Source of the DNA: Microbacterium sp. ET2 | GTDB taxonomy: Bacteria > Actinomycetota > Actinomycetes > Actinomycetales > Microbacteriaceae | NCBI RefSeq assembly: GCF_030347395.1 | Contig: NZ_CP128170.1 | Span: 2,170,001 to 2,234,000 of the forward strand | Length of the DNA: 64,000 nt | Reading direction: 5' to 3' | Shown here: positions 1-8,718 of the stretch, in pieces | Position numbering within the stretch: position 1 is the stretch's first letter | Layout: each line of letters opens with the position of its first letter | The notes under the pieces: model-generated | Database searches by the model: none | Seen by the model: only the letters and a program-made list of their open reading frames with translations | Told to the model about the DNA's origin: nothing | Translations under genes and position numbers: made by a program

Positions 1-593
1 CCGTCACGAACCCGCCGGAGAGCATGGCGCTGGTCTTCCAGGAGTACGGCCGGTCGCTGTACCCGTGGCTGACGGTGCGCGGGAACGTCGAGCTGCCGCT
101 CAAGCACAAGCGGATGTCGCGGGCCGACCGCGACCGCCTCGTCGACGACGCCCTGAAGGCCGTCGGTCTCGATCACGCCGACAAGAGCTACCCCTGGCAG
201 CTGTCGGGCGGGATGCAGCAGCGCGTCGCGATCGCGCGGGCGGTGGCCTATCAGCCCGAGGTGCTGATCATGGACGAGCCTTTCGCCGCCGTCGACGCGC
301 AGACCCGTGCCGACCTCGAGGATCTCGTGCGGACCCTCCACCGCGAGCGCGGGATGTCGATCCTGTTCGTCACCCACGACATCGACGAGTCGGTGTACCT
401 GGGGGAGCGCGTCGTGGTGCTGTCGAAGTCGCCGACCTGGGTGCAGGAGGATCTGGCGATCGACCTGCCGCCGGCGCGCGATCAGATCACGACGCGGGCG
501 ATGCCACGATTCACCGAGCTGCGGACCCACGTGTACGAGCAGATCCAGCGCGCCAAGCGCGGCGAGGCCGTGAGGCCGGGCGCGGTGGCGTGA
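1..593 (+). CDS. ABC transporter ATP-binding protein, nitrate/sulfonate/taurine type (3' part only)
   Basis: Cytoplasmic ATPase of an ABC importer of the NitT/TauT (SsuB/TauB-like) group. The window opens inside the gene; the frame is open from the first bases, so the start and Walker A lie off the left edge. What remains shows the Q-loop (VFQEY), the ABC signature LSGGMQQRVAIARA, Walker B with catalytic Glu in LIMDEPFAAVD, and the switch His in FVTHD. The spacing between these motifs is normal for the family. The substrate cannot be read from the ATPase; the permease and binding protein should lie upstream. The last codons overlap the start of the following PaaX-like regulator (GTGA overlap), so the two are probably co-translated. 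Confidence 0.9.
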   Translation, partial: VTNPPESMALVFQEYGRSLYPWLTVRGNVELPLKHKRMSRADRDRLVDDALKAVGLDHADKSYPWQLSGGMQQRVAIARAVAYQPEVLIMDEPFAAVDAQTRADLEDLVRTLHRERGMSILFVTHDIDESVYLGERVVVLSKSPTWVQEDLAIDLPPARDQITTRAMPRFTELRTHVYEQIQRAKRGEAVRPGAVA

Positions 594-1429
594 GCACTTC
601 TGCCCTCCGGTCGGCGCCGCCCGATCGCACCTTCCGCACGCGCAAGCCGCGCCAGCTGCTGCTGGCGTTCTTCGGCGAGTACGTCAGCGATCGGTACTTC
701 GAGCCGCTGCGCGCGAGCGTGCTGCTGGGGGTGCTGGAGGGAGCGGGGGTCACCGGCCCCGCGGTGCGGACGAACCTCGACCGGATGGTCTACAGCGGCC
801 TCGTCGAGCGCCGGCGCCTCGGCCGCGAGATCGGCTTCGTGCTGACTCCCCACGGCAGCGACGTGCTGCGCGAGGCATCGCACCGCGTGCACAGCCCCAC
901 CCCGTTCGCGCGGGAGGGGGAGGGATGGACGCTGGTGACCTTCAGTGTTCCCGAGCACCAGCGGACCCTTCGTCACCGCCTTCGCGCGGCCCTCACCTGG
1001 TCGGGATTCGCGCCGCTGCGCGACGGGCTGTGGATCGCCCCGGGAGAGGTCGACCTCGCTGCCGCGCTCGCCGCCATCATCCCGGATCTGAAGCCCGGGT
1101 CGGTGACGGCCTTCGCCGCGAGCCAGCTCGACGGCTTCCCGATGGGAGACGCGGTGCGCACCGCGTGGGACATCGAGTCGATCCGGCGTGCGCATCAGGA
1201 GTTCCTGTCGCAGTGGGATGACGACGTCGACCCCGATGCTCCCGGAGCCCTGGCCACCCGCATCCTGCTCGTGGCCGACTGGCTCGCGCTGCTGCGCGCC
1301 GACCCGGCGCTGCCGGCGCAGTACATGGATGACGACTGGCCGGCGGACCGCTCGCTGGAGCTGTTCACACGCCGTCACCGCGAGTTGGCCTTCCCCGCGG
1401 TGCGGGAGTTCGCCGCGCTCGTCGGGTGA
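590..1429 (+). CDS. PaaX-family transcriptional regulator
   Basis: Predicted DNA-binding repressor of about 279 residues, the usual PaaX length. The N-terminal winged-helix region (residues ~15-85) contains the family-typical start TRKPRQLLLAFFGEY, followed by a central domain and a C-terminal all-helical PaaX domain ending in REFAAL. PaaX proteins typically sense an aryl-CoA or acyl-CoA thioester and repress an aromatic-acid operon. The start is the GTG overlapping the stop of the upstream ABC ATPase; no good Shine-Dalgarno is visible, so coupling is likely. The gene converges on the acyl-CoA ligase operon of the opposite strand, which, with its CoA thioester products, is a plausible but unproven target alongside the ABC importer. 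Confidence 0.85.
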   Translation: MSTSALRSAPPDRTFRTRKPRQLLLAFFGEYVSDRYFEPLRASVLLGVLEGAGVTGPAVRTNLDRMVYSGLVERRRLGREIGFVLTPHGSDVLREASHRVHSPTPFAREGEGWTLVTFSVPEHQRTLRHRLRAALTWSGFAPLRDGLWIAPGEVDLAAALAAIIPDLKPGSVTAFAASQLDGFPMGDAVRTAWDIESIRRAHQEFLSQWDDDVDPDAPGALATRILLVADWLALLRADPALPAQYMDDDWPADRSLELFTRRHRELAFPAVREFAALVG

Positions 1430-1447
1430 GGGCACCCCGGACATCGT

Positions 1448-1473
1448 CATCGAAGGTGGCGCAGATGGCGACC
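1448..1473 (+). repeat. Degenerate copy of a GAGGTGGC-type intergenic repeat
   Basis: In the 126-bp space between the convergent PaaX-like and acyl-CoA ligase genes, an ATCGAAGGTGGCG...TGGCGACC segment resembles the 25-bp element found four times upstream of dinB (ATCGAGGTGGCG...TGGTCGCC), with an added base. The match is partial and may be chance. Confidence 0.3.
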
Positions 1474-1555
1474 TTGGGGCGCTGAACCTCGCCATGCGGG
1501 TCACTTCGGCGCGGGCTGCGACGAGCGGCGACAGGCGACGGCCGCCGTGCCCGCC

Positions 1556-3076
1556 TCACCGCGCGAAGCGCGTGCGAAGCTCGGCCTTCCGCACCTTCCC
1601 CGACGCGGTGCGGGGCAGCTCGTCGACCACCACGAGGTTCTTCGGGATCTTGTACCGCGCGATCCGTCCCTCGAGGTGCCCGCGCACGTCGTCGAGCGAC
1701 ACCTCCGTCCCGGGCGCCGTCGTGACGACGGCCCACGGCACCTCGCCCCAGCGCTCGTCGGGCACGCCGATCACGGCGACCCCCGTCACGCCGGCGACGT
1801 CGCTGATGAGGTTCTCGACCTCGGCGGGGTAGATGTTCTCGCCACCCGAGATGATCATGTCCTTCAGCCGATCGGCGATGAAGAGGTACCCGTCGGCGTC
1901 GAGGTACCCGAGGTCGCCCGAGCGGAACCAGCCGTCGGCGGTGAAGGCCGCGGCCGTGGCATCCGGCAGGTTCAGATAGCCCGCGAACACGTTCGGTCCG
2001 GAGATCTCGATCTCCCCCACGGTGCCGCGGGGCACCATCGCCCCTGACTCGTCGGCGATCCGCACCTCGGTGAAGAAGTGCGGCAGCCCCACGCTCCCCT
2101 GCTTCTCGCGCGTCTTCTCAGGCGAGAGCGACGTCGCCCCGGGCGAGGTCTCGGTCATGCCGTAGCCCTGCGAGAACGACATCCCGCGCGCCTCGTAGGC
2201 ATTGAGGATGCGGGTGGGGACGGCGGATCCGCCACAGGTGAGCTTCCGCAGGCTCGACAGGTCGGTGTCGGCCCAGTCGGGATGATCGGCCATCAGCTGA
2301 TACGTGGTGGGCACACCGCTGAGCATCGTCACCCGGTGCTGCGCGATGAGCGCGAGCGCCCGGCCGGGGTCGAAGCCCTTCTCGAGCACGAGCGTGCCGC
2401 CCTTGAGGAAGACCGGCAGCGCACCCATCCCGAGCGAGGCGACGTGGAAGAGCGGCGAGATCATCAGCGCGATGTCGGTGGAGACCACGTCGTAGTCGAT
2501 GATGCAATTCAGCGCCACCCATGTGAGGTTGCCGTGGGTGAGGACGGCGCCCTTCGCCTTCCCGGTCGTGCCGGAGGTGTAGATGATCGCCGCGGCGTCG
2601 TCGGGGCCGGCCTGCTCGTCGGCCTGGCCGCCGGAGGCCGCCCGGATCAGCAGATCCAATCCCGGATGCTGCGCGTCACCCTCACCGGTCTCGATGACGT
2701 CTCCGATGCGGGCCTGTTCGATCCCCGGCTGGGCGCGATCGCGGAGGGCCGGGTCGACGATCACGACATGCGCCCCCGAGTCGGCGAGCACATGGGCGAC
2801 CTCGGGCGGGGCGAGCCGGGTGTTGACCGGCACGAACACGGCACCCAGCTGTGCCGCGGCGAACATCACCTCGAGGAACTCGGGGCAGTTCTCACCGATG
2901 TACGCCACCGCCTCGCCGCGACCGAGGCCGCGATGACGCAGCACCGATGAGATGCGGTCGACCTGATCGGCGAACTGCCGATAGGTCACCTTCACGTCAC
3001 CGGCGACGATCGCCACCTTGTCGGGGCTCTTCAGGCGACGCGTCGCCGCCCATGCCCCGATGCCGTGGTTGTGCAT
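1556..3076 (-). CDS. AMP-dependent acyl-CoA synthetase/ligase
   Basis: Activates a carboxylic acid to its CoA thioester via an acyl-adenylate; cytoplasmic, 506 residues. The P-loop-like motif IIYTSGTTGKAKG (A3), the GYGMTE motif, the YLFIADRLKDMIISGG hinge region (A7/A8) and the C-terminal lysine loop PRTASGKVRK (A10) are all present, so the enzyme looks complete. The ATG at 3076 is preceded by AAGGAG at a good spacing; longer in-frame extensions upstream overlap no signal. It is the last gene of a minus-strand operon beginning with the SDR gene at 6621. The sequence resembles fatty-acid or aromatic acyl-CoA ligases (FadD-like), but the substrate is not identifiable. Neighbouring hydratase and dehydrogenases imply beta-oxidation of its product. 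Confidence 0.9.
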   Translation of the reverse strand: MHNHGIGAWAATRRLKSPDKVAIVAGDVKVTYRQFADQVDRISSVLRHRGLGRGEAVAYIGENCPEFLEVMFAAAQLGAVFVPVNTRLAPPEVAHVLADSGAHVVIVDPALRDRAQPGIEQARIGDVIETGEGDAQHPGLDLLIRAASGGQADEQAGPDDAAAIIYTSGTTGKAKGAVLTHGNLTWVALNCIIDYDVVSTDIALMISPLFHVASLGMGALPVFLKGGTLVLEKGFDPGRALALIAQHRVTMLSGVPTTYQLMADHPDWADTDLSSLRKLTCGGSAVPTRILNAYEARGMSFSQGYGMTETSPGATSLSPEKTREKQGSVGLPHFFTEVRIADESGAMVPRGTVGEIEISGPNVFAGYLNLPDATAAAFTADGWFRSGDLGYLDADGYLFIADRLKDMIISGGENIYPAEVENLISDVAGVTGVAVIGVPDERWGEVPWAVVTTAPGTEVSLDDVRGHLEGRIARYKIPKNLVVVDELPRTASGKVRKAELRTRFAR

Positions 3077-3123
3077 GCACTTCTCCTTCGAAGTCGGATG
3101 CCAGAGCCCGCCGTCCCGCGCGC

Positions 3124-3576
3124 TCAGGCGTAGAAGCGGTACAGGCCCCGGGCGACCACGGCGGGCTTCTCGGCACCCTCGATCTCGATCGTCTGGTCGA
3201 CGGCGAACTGGTATCCGCCCTTGACCTCGGTGACCTCGGCGATGACGGCCGTCATGCGCACGCGCGCGCCGACTTTCACCGGCGAGACGAAGCGCACCTT
3301 GTCCAGGCCGTAGTTGACGCGGGTGCTGACGCCGGTGACGTCGAACAGCTCCGACCAGAACTTCACCGTCAGCGACAGCGAGAGGAAGCCGTGCGCGATC
3401 GGGGCGCCGAACGGACCCTCGGTGGCGCGGGCGGGGTCGACGTGGATCCACTGGTGGTCGTCGGTGGCGTCGGCGAAGAGGTTCACCCGGTCCTGGGTGA
3501 CCTCGAGCCAGTCGGTGTAGCCGAGGTCGGTGCCGGCGAGGCCGGCGACGTCGTCGTAGCTGACGGTGGTGGTCAT
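3124..3576 (-). CDS. MaoC-family (R)-enoyl-CoA hydratase/dehydratase
   Basis: A 150-residue single hot-dog protein of the MaoC/NodN type, expected to hydrate a trans-2-enoyl-CoA. The catalytic Asp/His hydratase signature is seen in FADATDDHQWIHVDPARA followed by FGAPIAHGFLSLSL. The start ATG is preceded by GAAGGAGAC, a strong ribosome-binding site. It sits 24 bp from the acyl-CoA dehydrogenase and 47 bp before the acyl-CoA ligase in the same operon, so it most likely supplies the hydration step of that pathway, with the SDR as partner 3-hydroxyacyl-CoA dehydrogenase. Confidence 0.88.
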   Translation of the reverse strand: MTTTVSYDDVAGLAGTDLGYTDWLEVTQDRVNLFADATDDHQWIHVDPARATEGPFGAPIAHGFLSLSLTVKFWSELFDVTGVSTRVNYGLDKVRFVSPVKVGARVRMTAVIAEVTEVKGGYQFAVDQTIEIEGAEKPAVVARGLYRFYA

Positions 3577-3600
3577 GGGATGTCTCCTTCGGTGGATGGA

Positions 3601-4794
3601 TCAGGTGAAGGCCGAGGCGCCGGTGAGCGCGCGCCCGACGATGAGGGCGTTGATCTCGTGCGTGCCCTCGTACGAGTACACGGCCTCGGCATCGGCGAAG
3701 AACCGCGCGACGTCGTGCGCGAGCAGGATGCCGTTGCCGCCGAGCACCTCGCGGCCGAGGGCGGCGGTCTCCCGTGCGAGGCGCGAGGTCTGCATCTTCG
3801 CCAGCGCCGAGTTCTCGTCGGCGAAGGTGCCCGAGGCGTCCTGGTGGAGCGACAGCTCCACGACGAGGGAGAGGGAGGCGACGGCGTTGCCGAGCATGCG
3901 GGCGAGCTTCTCCTGCACGAGCTGGAACCCGCCGAGCGTCCGATCGAACTGGCGCCGCTCACGCGCGTAGCGCACGGCCGCATCGAGCACGCCGGCCTGC
4001 AGACCCGCGGCGATCCAGGCGACATCCGATCTCATGGTCCGGAGGATCCGCGAGACGTCGCGCCAGCCGTCGACCCGCTGCAGGCGATCGCTCTCTCCCA
4101 CCCGCACGCCGTCGAGCGCGATGAGGGCGTTCTGCATCGGCCGAAGCGAGACCTTGCCGGTGATCGCCGCCATGCTGACCCCCGGGGCATCGGTCGGCAC
4201 GAGGAAGGCTTTGACGGCGGCGTCGGCGACGTCGCGGGCGAAGACCACCAGGACATCGGATGCCGCGGCGCCGCCGATCCAGGTCTTCGCGCCGTCGATC
4301 ACCCAGACGTCGCCGTCCCGGCGCGCGGTGGTCGCGAGGCCGCCGGCGACGTCGGAGCCGTGGTCGGGCTCGGTGAGGGCGAAGACGCCGGTGACGTCGA
4401 AGCTCCGCACGCGCGGATCGAGCTCGGCCGCCTGCTCGGGGGAGCCGCCGAGCGCCACGGCTGAGCGGAAGAGGCCCGACTGGGCGTTGTACAGGGTCGC
4501 CACCGAGACGTCGGTGCGGGCCAGGACGTAGTTGCGGAAGCCGGAGAACATCGTCGAGCGCGCCTCCGCGGCATCCATCCCCGACGGCTGCATGAGGTCG
4601 AGCGGGATCAGCGCCTCGAGGATCGCCTCGGGCATCACCGCCCGTTCCCAGGCGTCGGCGAGGAGGGGGCGCACCTCGCGATCGAGAGTCGCCTGCAGGC
4701 GCGCGAGCGCGTCGCGCGCGGCCGGGCTCAGGTGCCGCGCGGCGATCGCGTACGGGTCGAACCCGAACACCTCGTCCGCTTCGAGCGCGGGCAT
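3601..4794 (-). CDS. Acyl-CoA dehydrogenase, glutaryl-CoA-dehydrogenase-like subgroup
   Basis: FAD enzyme of 397 residues that introduces an alpha,beta double bond into an acyl-CoA. It contains the FAD/substrate motif VFALTEPDHGSD, the TWIGGAAASDVLVVFAR middle domain, and the C-terminal segment AEAVYSYEGTHEINALIVGR, whose Glu within YEGT is the catalytic-base position in glutaryl-CoA dehydrogenases. The signature is closest to that subgroup, but glutaryl-CoA itself is not established as substrate. The start is the ATG two bases from the stop of the upstream amidohydrolase; the ribosome-binding site is weak, suggesting translational coupling. It belongs to the five-gene operon 6621-1556. Confidence 0.88.
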   Translation of the reverse strand: MPALEADEVFGFDPYAIAARHLSPAARDALARLQATLDREVRPLLADAWERAVMPEAILEALIPLDLMQPSGMDAAEARSTMFSGFRNYVLARTDVSVATLYNAQSGLFRSAVALGGSPEQAAELDPRVRSFDVTGVFALTEPDHGSDVAGGLATTARRDGDVWVIDGAKTWIGGAAASDVLVVFARDVADAAVKAFLVPTDAPGVSMAAITGKVSLRPMQNALIALDGVRVGESDRLQRVDGWRDVSRILRTMRSDVAWIAAGLQAGVLDAAVRYARERRQFDRTLGGFQLVQEKLARMLGNAVASLSLVVELSLHQDASGTFADENSALAKMQTSRLARETAALGREVLGGNGILLAHDVARFFADAEAVYSYEGTHEINALIVGRALTGASAFT

Positions 4795-4796
4795 TG

Positions 4797-5681
4797 TCAG
4801 CGTCCGAGGCCGAGGAGCCGCACGGCGTTGTCCTTCAGGATGCCGGGCATCACCTCGGGCTTCAGCGTGGTCTCGGCGGCGTCGCGCTGCCAGCGGTCGG
4901 GAGTGAGGAGGGGGAAGTCCGAGCCGAACAGCACCCGCTTCTTCAGGTAGGAGTTCGCCGCCCTCACAAGCGACTCGGGGAAGTACTTCGGGCTCCACCC
5001 CGACAGGTCGATCCAGGTGTTGTGCTTGTGGGTCGCCACCGACAGCGCTTCGTCCTGCCAGGGCACGGAGGGGTGGGCCATGATGATCTGCAGCTCGGGG
5101 AAGTCGGCGGCGACGGGGTCGAGGAGCATGGGGTTCGACAGGCCCAGCCGCATGCCGCGCCCGCCCGGCAGACCCGCCCCGATGCCGGTCTGGCCGGTGT
5201 GGAAGAGGGCGACGACCCCGGCCTGCTGAAGGATCGCGTACAGCGGGTGCCAGCGCTCGTCCGACGGGTCGAAGCCCTGCACCGTGGGATGGAACTTGAA
5301 CCCGCGCACCCCTGCGTCCTCGATGAGGGCGCGCATGCGGTCGGCGGCGTCGTCGCGGTGCGGATCGACCGAGCCGAAGGGGATGAGGACGTCATTGTGA
5401 CGGGCGGCGCCCTCCGCGACCTCGGCGCTGGAGATCGGCGGATGGCCGAGCGTGTGCTCGGCGTCGACGGTGAAGACCACCGCAGCCATCCTCCGTTCGC
5501 GGTAGTAGTCCGCCACGGAGTCGAGGTCGGGGCGGGGGCCGTCGGCGGCGAAGTACCGGGATGCCGCGGCGACGAGGTCGTCGGGAAGGGAGTGGTGTCC
5601 GTGCCCGTCGACCTCGATGTGCACATGGACGTCGACGGCGGTGATCGCGTCGACGTCGATCGCGGGCTCGTAGCGGGTCAT
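4797..5681 (-). CDS. Amidohydrolase-2 family metal-dependent hydrolase/decarboxylase
   Basis: A 294-residue TIM-barrel protein of the ACMSD-like amidohydrolase family (decarboxylases or C-C/C-N hydrolases of ring-derived acids). Metal-ligand landmarks are visible: the HxH of VDVHVHI near the N-terminus, His in ALFHTGQTG, His in IIMAHPSVPW and the late Asp in LFGSDFPLLTP. Embedded between an SDR (25 bp upstream) and an acyl-CoA dehydrogenase (2 bp downstream), it probably acts on an intermediate of the same acid-degradation route. Related enzymes include gamma-resorcylate and o-pyrocatechuate decarboxylases; which reaction applies here is not clear. Confidence 0.82.
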   Translation of the reverse strand: MTRYEPAIDVDAITAVDVHVHIEVDGHGHHSLPDDLVAAASRYFAADGPRPDLDSVADYYRERRMAAVVFTVDAEHTLGHPPISSAEVAEGAARHNDVLIPFGSVDPHRDDAADRMRALIEDAGVRGFKFHPTVQGFDPSDERWHPLYAILQQAGVVALFHTGQTGIGAGLPGGRGMRLGLSNPMLLDPVAADFPELQIIMAHPSVPWQDEALSVATHKHNTWIDLSGWSPKYFPESLVRAANSYLKKRVLFGSDFPLLTPDRWQRDAAETTLKPEVMPGILKDNAVRLLGLGR

Positions 5682-5706
5682 GGGCGCCTCAGGGTCATCG
5701 CGCCGG

Positions 5707-6621
5707 TCAGCGCTGCAGATCCTCGGGGAGGGGCGGGAATTTCTCGCCGACCGTCTGCAGGTCGCCGACGGCCTCGCTGAAGCCCTCGACGAGGGCGTCG
5801 TAGGTCCAGCCCCCCTCTCGGTAGGCCGTCGCGACGGCCTCGGGATGCGACCACAGCTGCAGGCGGTCGCCGCCGATGCCGATCGCCTGGCCCGAGACGC
5901 TCGCGGCGGCGTCGGAGGCGAGGAAGGCGATGAGCCCGGCGACGTCGTCGGAGGTGCCGAACCCGAGGTCGTGGCGGAAGAAGGCGGGCATCGCCTCGCC
6001 CTTCTCCTCGGCCTCGACGGCGGCGGCGAAGTAGGGAACGGTCGCCGTCATCGCGGTCGCCGCCACCGGGATCACCGCGTTGGTGGTGATGCCGGCCTTC
6101 TTCAGCTCCAGCGCCCAGGTGCGGACCATCCCCACGATGCCGGCCTTGGCGGCGGCGTAGTTGGTCTGCCCGAAGTTGCCGCGCTGACCGGTGGGCGAGC
6201 CGATGCAGATGATGCGCCCCGCGATCTCATTCGCCCTCATGTAGGCAGCCGCGGCGCGGACGCAGGTGAAGGTGCCGCGCAGGTGCACGTTGATGACGGT
6301 GTCGAAGTCGTCGTCGCTCATCTTCCACAGCACGGTGTCGCGGAGGACTCCGGCGTTGGTGACGAGGATGTCGAGGCGCCCGAACGTGTCGACGGCCGTC
6401 TGCACGAGCTGCTCGGCGGTCTCGGTCGGGCCGACCGGGGCGACGACGGCGACAGCGGAGCCCCCGGCATCGGTGATCGTCTTCACGGCCGCGTCGGCGG
6501 TGGCGGCGTCGACGTCGTTGATGACGACCGAGGCGCCCTGTCGTGCGAGTTCCTGCGCGTAGGCCAGGCCCAGGCCGCGGCCCGAACCGGTGACGATGGC
6601 GACTTTGCCTTCGAGTGACAT
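5707..6621 (-). CDS. Short-chain dehydrogenase/reductase (probable 3-hydroxyacyl-CoA dehydrogenase type)
   Basis: NAD(P)-dependent oxidoreductase of 304 residues. Rossmann motif TGSGRGLG (~residues 12-19), NAG motif in LVTNAGVL and the catalytic YAAAK are present. Asp in VVINDVD at the end of beta-2 suggests NAD preference. The sequence style and pairing with a MaoC hydratase recall the dehydrogenase half of multifunctional enzyme type 2, hence the tentative role. The ATG at 6621 is preferred over an ATG seven codons upstream because GAAGGAGCAGTC lies just before it and because the upstream ATG overlaps the -10 box of the promoter. It is the first gene of the operon. Confidence 0.85.
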   Translation of the reverse strand: MSLEGKVAIVTGSGRGLGLAYAQELARQGASVVINDVDAATADAAVKTITDAGGSAVAVVAPVGPTETAEQLVQTAVDTFGRLDILVTNAGVLRDTVLWKMSDDDFDTVINVHLRGTFTCVRAAAAYMRANEIAGRIICIGSPTGQRGNFGQTNYAAAKAGIVGMVRTWALELKKAGITTNAVIPVAATAMTATVPYFAAAVEAEEKGEAMPAFFRHDLGFGTSDDVAGLIAFLASDAAASVSGQAIGIGGDRLQLWSHPEAVATAYREGGWTYDALVEGFSEAVGDLQTVGEKFPPLPEDLQR

Positions 6622-6644
6622 GACTGCTCCTTCGGTCATCACCC

Positions 6645-6674
6645 ATTGAATCGGACGATGATTGAAGTTGTCAA
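6645..6674 (-). promoter_or_regulatory. Promoter of the SDR-amidohydrolase-acyl-CoA ligase operon
   Basis: On the minus strand a perfect -35 TTGACA (6674-6669) is followed after 18 bp by TTCAAT (6650-6645), about 25 bp before the preferred SDR start. A small GTTG-N-CAAC inverted repeat overlaps the -35 and could be an operator. Assignment is by eye only. Confidence 0.5.
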
Positions 6675-6698
6675 CTATTCAGCGTTGCGGGTGCGCTG

Positions 6699-8103
6699 TC
6701 AGGAGTCGAATCCCATCCCGACCGCATCGAGCGCGCGCAGGAGCAGGTTCCGACGCCCCTGGTTGTGGTCGGCGCGGTCGAGCGACCACTTGGTGAGGGT
6801 GACGCCGAGGGCAGCCGCCGGCTCGGGCGGGAAGGGGATGGGCTTGTCCCTGACCATCTTCAGCTCGGTGCGCTCGGTGGGCGATCCGGCGAGGAGGTCC
6901 AGCATGACGTCGGCGGCGAACCGCGTGGCGCCGACCCCGAGTCCTGTGAAGCCGGCGGCATAGGCGACGGTGCCGCCCCGGGCGACGCCGTAGAAGGCGC
7001 AGAACCGCGAGCAGGTGTCGATGGGGCCCGACCACCGGTGCGAGAAGCGGAGCCCTTCGAGCTGCGGGAAGGTGGTGAAGAAGTGCGACGCGAGGCTGCG
7101 GTAGCTCGACGGCCGTTCCTCATAGGCCGGGCGCACCTTCCGGCCGTAGTGGTAGATCGCGTCGTACCCGCCGAAGAGGATGCGGTCGTCGCGGGTGAGT
7201 CGGTAATAGTGGAACTGGTTGGCCAGGTCGGCGATGCCCTGGCGTCCCTCCCACCCGATCGCGGCCTTCTGCTCCGCGGTGAGCGGCTCGGTCATGAGCA
7301 CGTAGTCGTAGACCGGCACCGTGTAGAGCCGAGTGCGGGTCAGCAGCGACGGGAAGACGTTCGTCGCGAGCGCCACTCCGGCGGCCCGGACGGCGCCGTC
7401 GGCGGTGCGGACGATCGGCCGGCGCCCCGCCTCGGAGTCGATGCCGACCACGCGGGAGTGCTCGAAGATCTCCACTCCTGCCTCGGTCGCCACCCGTGCG
7501 AGCCTCGGCGGCGAGCTTGGCAGGGTGGACGAGCGCGGTCTCGTCGCGCTCCCAGGCGCCGGCGAGATAGGTGGGCGAGTCGACGAGGGCGCGGGTGGCC
7601 GCGGCATCCAGGAATCCCTCCTCCTCGGCCAGCCATTCGATCTGATGGGGTTCGACGGCCACCGACAGCGTGCCGGTGCGCTCGAACTCGGCGTCCATGG
7701 CGTAGCGGGCGACGGTGTCGCCGATCGCATCGAGGTTCTCGCGACCCAGTTCGTCGAGGCGGTCGATCTCGTCGGACCAGCGGGCGGCGCCGTTGTCATG
7801 GCCGTGGGTCAGGCTCGCCTCGCAGAAGCCGCCGTTGCGGCCGGAGGCCGCCCAGCCGACGGTGCGGGCCTCGACGACGACGACGCGTCGCCCGGGGTCG
7901 CGCTCCTTCGCGCGGAGCGCTGTCCAGAGCCCCGCGTACCCTGCTCCGACCACGACGAGGTCGGCGAGGTGCGTGCCGACCAGACGCGGATAGGAGGGCG
8001 GGGTGATGTCGTCGAGCCAGAACACGCTGTGGCGGGTCGCGCCGAGCGCGTGATCGATCACCGAGGCCGCCGGTGGTCGGCGTTCGAAGACGGTGGTGTG
8101 CAT
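6699..8103 (-). pseudogene. FAD-dependent oxidoreductase (DAO / amine-oxidase-like), frameshifted as sequenced
   Basis: Flavoprotein of the D-amino-acid-oxidase fold, closest in style to gamma-glutamylputrescine oxidase (PuuB-like): FAD motif VVVGAGYAGLWTALRAKE, then the family-typical VGWAASGRNGGFCEASLTHG and HPAKLA. Two frames carry one protein of about 467 residues: the N-terminal part ends near LVHPAKLAAE and the rest resumes with LARVATEAGVEIFEHSRV in the other frame, running to the end at GMGFDS. The break is at 7500-7506, where GAGCCTC replaces GAGCTC; removing one base restores AELARV. The ATG at 8103 has a strong GAGGAGGAC site. Both halves are well conserved, so a sequencing error is more likely than gene decay. 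Confidence 0.8.
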
Positions 8104-8203
8104 CGGGTCCTCCTCGAGCGTGGCGAAGGCCGCTCAGCACCACTGTGCACATCGACGGCATGGTTCGCCAGTGCCGCGGGTCGAGTGGGGAGTGCGTGTG
8201 CCG

Positions 8204-8665
8204 TCAGGAGGCGAAGGCGAGGCGGCGCAGGAGCGCCATGAGCGTGCGGCGCTCGTCGGCGTCGAGGTCGCCGTGCACCGCTTCCTCCGCGCGGCGCGCC
8301 GTCTGCTGCGCGTCGCGGGCGAGCTCCTGCCCGGCGGCGGTGGCGACCACGGCGTTCGCGCGCCTGTCGTTGGGGTCGGCGCGGCGTTCGACGAGGCCCC
8401 GCTTCTCGAGCTGGTCGATCAGTGCCACGACCTGGCTGGGATCCAGGCGCAGGAAGTCCGCGAGCTCGCGCTGCGACGGCGGCGGAGTGGCGCAGGCCGC
8501 GACCAGCACGGCGTATGAGCGGGCCTTCAGATCGTGCGCGGCGAGGGCGGCGTTGCCGGCGCTCAGCGACAGGGCGTTGGCGCGCGCGAGAAGGAAGCTG
8601 AGGTCGTCGCCGAGGACGGACGCCGCGAGCCCGGCTGTCGCGATGGCGTCGTCCTTTGTCGGCAT
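8204..8665 (-). CDS. MarR-family transcriptional regulator
   Basis: A 153-residue winged-helix regulator. The recognition region PPSQRELADFLRLDPSQVVALID and the wing RADPNDRRANAVVATAAG are typical of MarR proteins, which repress neighbouring genes and release DNA on binding small phenolic ligands. The ATG at 8665 was chosen because the HTH and dimerisation helices start soon after it; frames further upstream are unrelated. It lies between the amine-oxidase-like flavoprotein and an MFS transporter on the same strand, so either could be its target. No operator was identified with confidence. Confidence 0.85.
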   Translation of the reverse strand: MPTKDDAIATAGLAASVLGDDLSFLLARANALSLSAGNAALAAHDLKARSYAVLVAACATPPPSQRELADFLRLDPSQVVALIDQLEKRGLVERRADPNDRRANAVVATAAGQELARDAQQTARRAEEAVHGDLDADERRTLMALLRRLAFAS

Positions 8666-8718
8666 GCCGCCGATCGTAGCGCCGAATCGTTGAGTTTCCC
8701 AACGATATGCGCAGGGGG

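Noticed and set aside
482..5780. Long open frames antisense to the first genes (for example 482-1504 minus, 2851-4464 plus, 4794-5780 plus)
   Set aside because: They lie wholly opposite genes with clear motifs, have Arg/Ala/Gly-rich translations without recognisable domains, and are expected in DNA of this G+C content. The same applies to similar frames throughout.
6621..6642. Longer SDR start (MMTEGAV...)
   Set aside because: The upstream ATG overlaps the predicted -10 box, whereas the ATG at 6621 has a strong ribosome-binding site.
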